Origin: Thermoanaerobacterales bacterium
GTDB lineage: Bacteria > Bacillota > Desulfotomaculia > Desulfotomaculales > JASEER01
Direction of reading: 5' to 3'
Assembly (NCBI GenBank): GCA_030019475.1
Contig: JASEER010000016.1
Span: forward strand, 1-50,243
DNA: 50,243 nt
Below are positions 42,076 through 50,243 of the stretch, piece by piece. The position numbers and the translations under genes were made by a program. Each line of letters begins with the position of its first letter. The first letter of the stretch is position 1. Below the pieces are notes generated by a model. The model had not been told where the DNA came from, ran no database searches, and saw only the letters and a list, made by a program, of their open reading frames with translations.

Positions 42076-42528
42076 CTAACGCACGAGCAGGACCGGGATC
42101 TTGGAGAGGTGCACCACCTTGTGGGCCACGCTGCCCAGGACCAGGCCCTCGAAGCCCTTCAATCCCCGGGTACCGACGGCGATCAGGTCGAAGTCGCGCC
42201 GCTCGGCGTAACGGCAGATCCGTTCGGCGGGATCACCGAAGCGGTGCTCGTAGATGATCTCCAGCCCTTCCCCGGCGAAATACTCCTTATACTTCTTCTC
42301 GATATTCGTGATGCTTTCCTCGACGGTCTCCATCAGCTTATCGTGCATAATAAACGAGAACTCGATCTCCTCGCCCTCTTGCTTCGGGCCGGACCTTTCG
42401 GCCGCGGGGAAGACCGAGAGGACGGTCACGCGGACCTGCGGATTCCTCTTCATCATCTCGATCACGAAATCCGCCGCGCGGAAGGATGACTTGGAGCCGT
42501 CGCCGGCCAGGAGAATATTGAATGCCAT
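42076..42528 (-). CDS. universal stress protein (UspA family)
   Basis: A 150-residue UspA-fold protein with an N-terminal ILLAGDGSKSS strand-loop and the ATP-binding pattern GTRGLKGFEGLVLGSVAHKV near the C-terminus (G-x2-G-x9-GS). This is the nucleotide-binding subfamily. ATG at 42528. A second member is encoded 30 bases upstream, and the two are likely an operon. Physiological role unknown; such proteins are induced by stress or energy limitation. Confidence 0.92.
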   Translation of the reverse strand: MAFNILLAGDGSKSSFRAADFVIEMMKRNPQVRVTVLSVFPAAERSGPKQEGEEIEFSFIMHDKLMETVEESITNIEKKYKEYFAGEGLEIIYEHRFGDPAERICRYAERRDFDLIAVGTRGLKGFEGLVLGSVAHKVVHLSKIPVLLVR

Positions 42529-42558
42529 TGCCTTCCTGCCTCCTCCCTCTCTCTCTTG

Positions 42559-43011
42559 CTACTTCACCAGGATTACCGGGCACGGGGCCATCTGCAGCAC
42601 CTTGTGGCTCACGCTTCCGATGAGAATCTCCTGGATGCCGCTCGCCCCCCGGGTACCCATGACGATGAGGTCAAACTGGCCGTCCCGGGCGTATTCGCAG
42701 ATTTCCTCCGCCGGGTTGCCTTTTCTGTAGGCGGTGGCCGCCGTGAACCCCTCCTTCTCGAGCACGGCCATGGTCCGGTTCAGGATCTCGGCGCGCTCCT
42801 CTTCAAACAGTTCTTCAATACTCGCCGCGGCCTTGCCCCGCTCGGCCGCCACCCAGAAGAGCTTCCGGGCCACGAAACGCCGGGGGACGTTGACCACGTT
42901 GAACACCGTCACTTCGATCTCCGGGTTCAGCCGTAAAAGCTTTACGGTGTACTCGGCGGCGCGCAGCGAATTCTCCGAACCGTCGGTGGGGATCAAGACC
43001 TTCTTCAACAA
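42559..43011 (-). CDS. universal stress protein (UspA family)
   Basis: A 150-residue paralogue of the next gene with KVLIPTDGSENS and GTRGASGIQEILIGSVSHKV, again the ATP-binding subfamily. The start is TTG at 43011 with GGGGG seven bases upstream; another TTG follows directly. It is about 40% like its neighbour by eye, so the pair probably arose by tandem duplication. Confidence 0.92.
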   Translation of the reverse strand: MLKKVLIPTDGSENSLRAAEYTVKLLRLNPEIEVTVFNVVNVPRRFVARKLFWVAAERGKAAASIEELFEEERAEILNRTMAVLEKEGFTAATAYRKGNPAEEICEYARDGQFDLIVMGTRGASGIQEILIGSVSHKVLQMAPCPVILVK

Positions 43012-43100
43012 CCGTTAACCCCCCTTTATCTTTAAGGTTAATTGGTTCCGTTAGAAGTACCGTAGAAGTACCGTTTGACGGCCGACGATCGACGACCGTC
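43012..43100. other. gyrA-usp intergenic region
   Basis: Contains a tandem 11-base repeat (GAAGTACCGTA) at about 43052-43073 and a palindromic CGACGATCGACGACCG tract of the same family as at 37090-37118. No clear terminator. Confidence 0.4.
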
Positions 43101-45524
43101 CTAGTCGTCCGGGGTAATGCGCGCCAGGGCCACCAGGGAGTCGCCCTCGCCCAAGCGCATCAGCAGGACGCCCTGGGTGGCGCGTCCCTGCACCGAGATC
43201 TCCCCGGTCTTGATACGGATGACCACCCCGGCCCGGCTGACCAGGACCACCTCTTCCCGGGGCGTGACCACCTGCAGGCCCACCACGCGGCCGTTGCGCT
43301 TGGACGGACGGATGGCGATGATGCCCTTGCCCCCGCGGCCCTGGGTGCGAAAGTCGCTGAGGGGGGTGAGCTTGCCGTAGCCCTTCTCGGTGACCACCAG
43401 CAGATGGGCGCCGGGTTGCACGTGCTCCATGCCGACCACGGCGTCCCCTCCGGTCAGCGAGATGCCGCGGACGCCGCGCGCGGTACGTCCCATGGGCCGC
43501 ACGTCCTCTTCCCGAAACCTGATGGCCAGGCCCCGCCGCGTACCGATCAGCACTTCCTGGTCGCCCTTGGTGATGGTCACAGCGACCAGTTCGTCCCCCT
43601 CGTCGAGGGAGATGGCGATCAGGCCGTCGCGGCGGACGGTGTCGAACTCCTCCAGCCGCGTCTTCTTGACCACCCCGCGGCGCGTGACCATGAGGAGGTA
43701 CTCGCCGGAGTCGAAGCTCTTAACGGGAATGATGGCCGTCACCCGTTCGTCGTTGCCCAGGAGCAAAAGGTTCACCAGCGCCGTTCCGCGGGCGTGCCGC
43801 CCGGCCTCCGGGATCTCGTAGACCTTGACGCGGTAAGCCTTGCCCCGCTCCGTGAAGAAGAGCAGGTAGTCGTGCGTCCGGGTCACGAAGAGGTCCTTGA
43901 CGAAGTCCTCGATCCTGGGCTCGACCCCGGTGACGCCCCGCCCGCCGCGGCGCTGGCTGCGGTAGACGTTCAGCGGCATCCGCTTGACGTAGCCCTCGTG
44001 GGTGATGGTCACCACGACGTCCTCCTGCGGGATCAGGTCCTCGGGGCGGAAGGACGTCTCGTCGCGGGCGATCTCGGTCCGCCGCGCGTCGGCGAACTTC
44101 TTCCTGACCTCCGCCAACTCGTCCTTGATGATGCCCAGTACGAGTTTCTCATCGGCCAGCACGGCCTGGAGATAATCGATGCGGGCGACGAGTTCCCGGT
44201 ACTCCTCCTCCAGCTTCTCCCGCTCCAGGGCGGTCAGGCGGTGCAGGCGCATGTCGAGGATGGCCTGCGCCTGCTTCTCGGAGAGGCCGAAGTTCTCCAT
44301 CAGGGCCGCCCGGGCCGTGTTGACGTCGCGCGAGCGGCGGATGATGCGGATGACCTCGTCCAGGTGCTGCAGAGCGATGCGCAGGCCCTCGACGATGTGC
44401 ATCCGGGCGCGCGCCTGTTCCAGCTCGTAGCGCGTCCGCCGCGTGACGACCTCCCGCTGGTGGTCCAGGTAATGGTGCAGGATGTCTTTCAGGCCCATCA
44501 CCCGCGGCTGCCCGTGCACGAGGGCGAGCATGATCACGCCGAAGGTCTCCTGCAGCTGGGTGTGCTTGTAGAGATGGTTGAGGACGACCCGGGCGTTGGC
44601 GTCGCGCCGTACCTCGATGACGACGCGCATGCCGTTGCGGTCGGACTCGTCCCGCAAATCGCTGATGCCGTCGATCTTCTTCTCCCGCACCAGGGCTGCG
44701 ATCTTCTCCACGAGCCGCGCCTTGTTCACCTGGAACGGGAGTTCACTGATGATGATCACCGGCCGGTGACCCTGCTTCTCGATCACCGCCCGGCCGCGGA
44801 CCTTGATACTCCCCCGTCCGGTCCGGTAGGCATCCTGGATGCCCTCGCGGCCCATGATGATCCCGGCCGTGGGGAAATCCGGGCCCGGGATGAAGCGCAT
44901 GAGTTCCTCCAGTTCGGCCTCCGGGTGGTCGATGTAGTGGACCAGGCCGTCGATGACCTCGCCCAGATTGTGGGGCGGGATGTTGGTGGCCATGCCCACC
45001 GCGATGCCCGAGGAGCCGTTGACGAGCAGGTTGGGGATGCGCGAGGGCAGGACGACGGGCTCCTTGGTGCTGCCGTCGTAGTTGGGGATGAAGTCGACGG
45101 TCTCCTTGTCGATGTCGGCCAGCATCTGCGCCGTGATACGGGCCATCCGAACCTCGGTGTAGCGCATCGCCGCGGGGGCGTCGCCGTCGACCGAGCCGAA
45201 GTTGCCGTGCCCGTCGACCAGCGGGTAGCGCGAGGAGAAGTCCTGCGCCAGCCGCACCAGGGCGTCGTAGATGGCGGCGTCGCCGTGGGGGTGGAACTTG
45301 GCCATCACCTCGCCGACGACGTAGGCCGACTTGCGGTGCGGCTTCTCCGCCGTCACGCCGAGGTTGTGCATGGCGTACAGGATACGCCGGTGCACCGGTT
45401 TCAGCCCGTCCCGGACATCCGGGAGGGCGCGCCCGACGATGACGCTCATGGCGTAGTCCAGGTAGGACTGGCGCATCTCGCGGCCGATGTCAATGGGGAT
45501 GACCTTACCGGCATTCAAGGCCAA
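43101..45524 (-). CDS. gyrA: DNA gyrase subunit A
   Basis: The 807-residue subunit has catalytic Tyr122 (RYT), the [11 protein letters not shown] segment, a coiled-coil region and the six-bladed C-terminal DNA-wrapping domain with the [10 protein letters not shown] gyrase box. Numbering matches E. coli. Position 83 in [10 protein letters not shown] is Ala instead of Ser, and 87 is Asp. The start is TTG at 45524 with GAGGAAG five bases away. It follows gyrB with only a repeat element between. Confidence 0.97.
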   Translation of the reverse strand: MALNAGKVIPIDIGREMRQSYLDYAMSVIVGRALPDVRDGLKPVHRRILYAMHNLGVTAEKPHRKSAYVVGEVMAKFHPHGDAAIYDALVRLAQDFSSRYPLVDGHGNFGSVDGDAPAAMRYTEVRMARITAQMLADIDKETVDFIPNYDGSTKEPVVLPSRIPNLLVNGSSGIAVGMATNIPPHNLGEVIDGLVHYIDHPEAELEELMRFIPGPDFPTAGIIMGREGIQDAYRTGRGSIKVRGRAVIEKQGHRPVIIISELPFQVNKARLVEKIAALVREKKIDGISDLRDESDRNGMRVVIEVRRDANARVVLNHLYKHTQLQETFGVIMLALVHGQPRVMGLKDILHHYLDHQREVVTRRTRYELEQARARMHIVEGLRIALQHLDEVIRIIRRSRDVNTARAALMENFGLSEKQAQAILDMRLHRLTALEREKLEEEYRELVARIDYLQAVLADEKLVLGIIKDELAEVRKKFADARRTEIARDETSFRPEDLIPQEDVVVTITHEGYVKRMPLNVYRSQRRGGRGVTGVEPRIEDFVKDLFVTRTHDYLLFFTERGKAYRVKVYEIPEAGRHARGTALVNLLLLGNDERVTAIIPVKSFDSGEYLLMVTRRGVVKKTRLEEFDTVRRDGLIAISLDEGDELVAVTITKGDQEVLIGTRRGLAIRFREEDVRPMGRTARGVRGISLTGGDAVVGMEHVQPGAHLLVVTEKGYGKLTPLSDFRTQGRGGKGIIAIRPSKRNGRVVGLQVVTPREEVVLVSRAGVVIRIKTGEISVQGRATQGVLLMRLGEGDSLVALARITPDD

Positions 45525-45539
45525 CTAAACTTCCTCCTC

Positions 45540-45649
45540 CCGCTGGGATGTGAGACGTGGGATGTTGGAAGTGAGAGACTTGAAGGACTTCGCTCAGCGA
45601 ATTCCCATCCGCTGTTCCCACATCTCAAGTCTCACCTCCCAACATCCCA
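45540..45649. repeat. inverted repeat element between gyrB and gyrA
   Basis: Left arm 45558-45584 (TGGGATGTTGG, then GAGAGACTTGA) and right arm 45625-45649 are imperfect reverse complements. The core is at 45579-45627, with TTCGCTCAGCGAATTCCCAT and then CCGCTGTTCCCA. The right arm ends one base before the gyrB stop codon. The core matches the repeat at 34970-35018. It encodes no gene and would form a long hairpin in the gyrBA transcript. Confidence 0.7.
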
Positions 45650-47587
<1,938 letters not shown>

Positions 47588-47601
47588 CTAAACACTCCAG
47601 A

Positions 47602-47630
47602 TAATTATTCTACCACATCTCAGTCGGCAA
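47602..47630 (-). promoter_or_regulatory. promoter candidate of gyrB
   Basis: TTGCCG (47630-47625), 17 bases and TAATTA (47607-47602). It overlaps the end of remB by the stop region only, and an AT-rich discriminator follows. Confidence 0.5.
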
Positions 47631-47633
47631 TGA

Positions 47634-47894
47634 TTAGTCATTAACGCTCCCCGAGCCGGAAAGAGCACGCTTTTTCAAGGTGCTGCAGGAAATCGGGGAA
47701 ATGTAAACGCGGTCGGTTGTAATGACGAAGGAGCGATGCCTTTCCCCCTCTTCTATAATTGTTTCCAGAAGTCCCTCGCTGCGAACCATGCGGAGAAAAT
47801 CACGCGTCGGCGTGGCCATCCTCGTCTGCAGGTCCAGGATGGCGATGATATCCTTCTTGGAAACCATCACGTCGGCCCCTAAATGCAAGAACAT
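47634..47894 (-). CDS. remB: RemB-like (DUF370) regulatory protein
   Basis: An 86-residue member of the DUF370 family, with MFLHLGADVMVSKKDIIAIL at the start and VYISPISCSTLKKRA near the end. In Bacillus, RemB (YaaB) lies between recF and gyrB as here; it helps control extracellular matrix genes, and relatives bind DNA. ATG at 47894 begins one base after the recF stop, with GAGGGG upstream. Confidence 0.9.
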   Translation of the reverse strand: MFLHLGADVMVSKKDIIAILDLQTRMATPTRDFLRMVRSEGLLETIIEEGERHRSFVITTDRVYISPISCSTLKKRALSGSGSVND

Positions 47895-47895
47895 C

Positions 47896-49005
47896 CTACC
47901 CCTCGTCCCCTTTCTTCAGAATTCTGCCTTCTTCGACATAAAACACCCTGTCGCCGTAGCCCGCGGCCAGCGAATCCCGGTTTACGGTGATAAAGGCCTG
48001 TCCCCGGCCGCGCAGGCCGGCCAGCAGCCTTTCCTGGCGCCCCTCGTCCAGCTCGTAGAGGACATCGTCCAGGAGGACGATGGGGTCCGATCCCAGGCGT
48101 TCCCGCCAGAGGTTCAGCTGGGCCATCTTGAGGGCCAGTATGATGGAGCGCTGTTGCCCCTGGGAGGCGAAAAGCCGCGCGGGACGGCCGCCGAGCGTCA
48201 GGCCCAGGTCGTCGCGGTGGGGACCGACCGTGGTCTGGCCGCTGCCCGTGTCACGCGGGTAGGCGGTCTCCAGCGCCTTCAGCAGGGCCTCCGCCACGTC
48301 CGCCTCGGTCAGCCCTGCCAGTTCGACTGCGCTCAGGTAACGCAGCCCCAGTTCCTCCCCCCCTCCGGCCCCGGTCCAGGCGGCGTACGCCCCGGCCACC
48401 GCCGGGGCCAGGCGGCGCAAAATCTCAAGGCGCGTTACGACGACCCGGGCGCCGTACCGGGCGACCTGCTCGGTCCAGAGAGCAAAGGAGGGGTCTTTCG
48501 ACGGCGCCGGGGCGCGCAGCAGCGCGTTGCGCTGGGCCACCGCCCGGCGGTAGGCCTGAATGTCGTCCAGGTAGCCGGGCCGCAGGGGGCCCAGTTCCAG
48601 GTCCATGAAGCGGCGCCGGTATTGCGGGCCGCTTTTGATCAGCCAGAGGTCGTCGGGCGTAAAGAGGACAAGGCCGGTCTCGGCGCCGAGGGTGCTGCGG
48701 GAAACTGTCTCCCCGGCAAGGGTGCTGCGCCGGCCTTCCGGCCCCAGGGCAAAGGCCACCTCGACCCTTCCCGCGGGAGTGTGCAACACCCCCTTAACCT
48801 CGGTCCCCCGGGCACCCCAGGCGATGACCTCGCCCTGCCGCACGGCGCGGTAGGAAAAGCCGCGTAACAGCATATAGCAGGCCTCGATGAGGTTCGATTT
48901 CCCCTGGGCGTTACGCCCGCAGACAATGTTTAAACCGGGGTGGGGCTGGAGACTGAATGTACGATAGTTGCGAAAATCCCGGCCCTCGAGTTGTTCCAGC
49001 CACAA
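47896..49005 (-). CDS. recF: DNA replication and repair protein RecF
   Basis: A 369-residue SMC-like ATPase with Walker A GRNAQGKSN at 30-38, LTLGGRPARLFASQGQQRS signature and LLDDVLYELD Walker B. It loads RecA at gaps with RecR and RecO. The start is TTG at 49005, because the family begins with a short WLEQLEGRDFRNY. The ribosome site GGGGAG is very close to the start codon, which may make translation inefficient. It lies 50 bases after dnaN. Confidence 0.95.
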   Translation of the reverse strand: MWLEQLEGRDFRNYRTFSLQPHPGLNIVCGRNAQGKSNLIEACYMLLRGFSYRAVRQGEVIAWGARGTEVKGVLHTPAGRVEVAFALGPEGRRSTLAGETVSRSTLGAETGLVLFTPDDLWLIKSGPQYRRRFMDLELGPLRPGYLDDIQAYRRAVAQRNALLRAPAPSKDPSFALWTEQVARYGARVVVTRLEILRRLAPAVAGAYAAWTGAGGGEELGLRYLSAVELAGLTEADVAEALLKALETAYPRDTGSGQTTVGPHRDDLGLTLGGRPARLFASQGQQRSIILALKMAQLNLWRERLGSDPIVLLDDVLYELDEGRQERLLAGLRGRGQAFITVNRDSLAAGYGDRVFYVEEGRILKKGDEG

Positions 49006-49055
49006 AGCTCCCCGAGTCTCCTCCCTGCCCCGTTTGCCGTCGGACTATGTCTTCC

Positions 49056-50168
49056 TTACGCCAGCCGGACCGGCAGCACCAGGCCCAGGTAGCCGTTATC
49101 CTCCGCCACCGGCCGGATCAGGGCGGGGCCGACGGGCCCGTTGAACTCCAGGCTCACCGGCGCCGGGCCGGCCGCCCGCAGGGCGTCGATGAGATACCCG
49201 GCGTTGAAGGCGACCTGCAGCGCCTCACCATCCAGGGCGGCGGGCAACTCCTCTATCAGGGAGCCCACCTGGGAACGCGCCGAGATGGTCAACTCGGTTG
49301 CCTTGAGTTCCAGGACCACCAGCGGGGTCTCGTTGGCGGCCAGCGTCGAGGCACGCTCCACCGCGGCCAGAAGGGTGAGGGGCTCCACCTGGTCCAGGCG
49401 GGAACGGTAACCGCCCGGGATCACCTGCCGGTAGTCGGGGAACTGCCCTTCGATCAGGCGGGTCAGGACGCGAACCGGGCCGTTGGCAAAGGTGGCGTAG
49501 CTGTCGGCGACGGCCACCTCCGTTTCCTCGTCCTCGGCCGCGCTGAGTAAACGACCCAGCTCGCCCAGGGCCTTCCCCGGCAGAATAACGTTGGTCAGAT
49601 TAATGTCGCTCCCCGGGAGGTCGACCCGCGCCAGCGCCAGGCGGTGGGTGTCGGTGGCCACCGCCCGCAGCTCCTGCTCGGTGAGTTCCAGCAGGATACC
49701 GGTGAACACCGGCCGCAGCTCGTCCTGGCCGACGGCGTAAAGGACCTGGCGGGTGACGTCCCGCAGGACCTCGCTGCGGAGGCTGAACTGCGCTCTGGGC
49801 GTCAGGACCGGCAGGTGGGGAAACTCCTCGGCGGCGTAACCGTTGAGGCTGGCTTCCGCCCGGCCGTAACGGATGGCGGCGCTGTACGAGGAAAGGTCGG
49901 CGATGAAGGACACCGGGCCCTCCGGCAGGCGGCGGATGATCTCCGAAAAGTAGCGGGCCGGCAGGACTATGGATCCCGGTATGATGTCGGAGGCCGTGAG
50001 CCGGCAGCTGATGTAGAATTCAAGGTTGGTGCCGGTGAACGTAAGCCCCTCTTCGTCGGCTTCGATAAGGATCCCGCCCAGTACAGGCATGGGGCTCTTG
50101 CCGGCCACGGCGCGTCCAACGGTGGTGATACCGGTCAAAAGGTTGTCCCGGGTTGTTTTGAAGCGCAT
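49056..50168 (-). CDS. dnaN: DNA polymerase III beta subunit (sliding clamp)
   Basis: The 370-residue clamp has three matching domains, with NLLTGITTVGRAVAGKSPMP at the start and the EFNGPVGPALIRPV end. ATG 50168 is chosen because GGAGGT lies six bases upstream; an in-frame ATG eight codons earlier is not preceded by one. It encircles DNA for processive synthesis. dnaA is expected just beyond the right end. No DnaA box is seen in the last 75 bases. Confidence 0.97.
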   Translation of the reverse strand: MRFKTTRDNLLTGITTVGRAVAGKSPMPVLGGILIEADEEGLTFTGTNLEFYISCRLTASDIIPGSIVLPARYFSEIIRRLPEGPVSFIADLSSYSAAIRYGRAEASLNGYAAEEFPHLPVLTPRAQFSLRSEVLRDVTRQVLYAVGQDELRPVFTGILLELTEQELRAVATDTHRLALARVDLPGSDINLTNVILPGKALGELGRLLSAAEDEETEVAVADSYATFANGPVRVLTRLIEGQFPDYRQVIPGGYRSRLDQVEPLTLLAAVERASTLAANETPLVVLELKATELTISARSQVGSLIEELPAALDGEALQVAFNAGYLIDALRAAGPAPVSLEFNGPVGPALIRPVAEDNGYLGLVLPVRLA

Positions 50169-50243
50169 CGTCACACCTCCGGAGATCGTCATGCGGGATA
50201 GGATTTTAAGGTATCAAATGACCGTGGTCGTAACCGTATGGGC

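Noticed and set aside
49006-49055. S4-domain gene (yaaA) expected between dnaN and recF in many Firmicutes
   Set aside because: Only 50 bases separate the two genes and no such frame exists, so the gene is absent here and may lie elsewhere.
50169-50243. Origin of replication or DnaA boxes at the right edge
   Set aside because: No TTATNCACA-type box is visible in the last 75 bases; the origin is probably just outside the window.

Overview
The window is about 50 kb of high-GC DNA next to a chromosomal replication origin, read with the origin beyond the right-hand end. Reading leftward from the right end, dnaN, recF, remB, gyrB, gyrA, serS, tadA, the SRP RNA, dnaX, ybaB, recR, bofA, tmk, holB, ricT and rsmI lie in the order typical of endospore-forming Firmicutes (Clostridia). 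Nearly every gene is on the minus strand, so transcription runs away from the origin. BofA, a RicT/YaaT protein and a CotA-like oxidase suggest a spore former. The Kor 2-oxoacid:ferredoxin oxidoreductase, hdrCBA and futalosine-pathway menaquinone genes suggest a strict anaerobe with ferredoxin-based metabolism and a menaquinone pool. A Peptococcaceae/Desulfotomaculum-type organism fits best, but this is an inference from gene content and not a species identification. Start codons TTG and GTG are common.

Region by region: 1-8.5 kb holds a probable long operon of a P-loop ATPase, korABCD, a PLP decarboxylase, tmk, holB, ricT and rsmI. 8.5-11.3 kb is bofA-recR-ybaB-dnaX. 11.6-16.1 kb is hdrCBA with a double-module HdrA. 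16.4-18.3 kb is an undescribed operon of very small membrane proteins and lipoproteins, behind what looks like a leader-peptide attenuator. 18.4-20.5 kb is the only plus-strand operon (PadR regulator, lipoprotein, membrane protein). 20.4-21.3 kb has a threonine aldolase remnant, the SRP RNA and tRNA-Ser(GGA). 21.4-23.8 kb has a multicopper oxidase and a relic made of two broken genes. 23.8-32.7 kb is a MacAB/TolC-type efflux operon, a lipoprotein and a two-component system. 32.7-34.2 kb is mqnB-mqnD. 34.3-37.0 kb has tadA, five tRNAs and serS. 37.1-40.2 kb is a T-box-controlled serine biosynthesis pair. 40.2-43.0 kb has pdxST and two universal stress proteins. 43.1-50.2 kb is gyrA, gyrB, remB, recF and dnaN.

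The most interesting unexplained structure is a set of three arrays of TTCAG-type half-sites repeating exactly every 11 bases. They sit directly before -10 boxes in front of the response regulator gene, the lipoprotein gene and the gtrA-relic/efflux operon. They look like operators of the OmpR-type regulator encoded here and so define a small regulon. Second is the small-protein operon: an 8-codon reading frame with a strong ribosome binding site precedes a 16-bp terminator-like hairpin, and the distal arm of that hairpin can also pair with the peptide coding sequence. Third is a set of decayed genes (gtrA, nucleotidyltransferase/aldo-keto reductase, threonine aldolase) and several intergenic repeat families. 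Together these show that about 23 kb of accessory DNA has entered a conserved backbone, in two blocks beside the tRNA-Ser and SRP RNA genes. All four serine tRNA isoacceptors, serS and a serine-type T-box operon are also found in this window.
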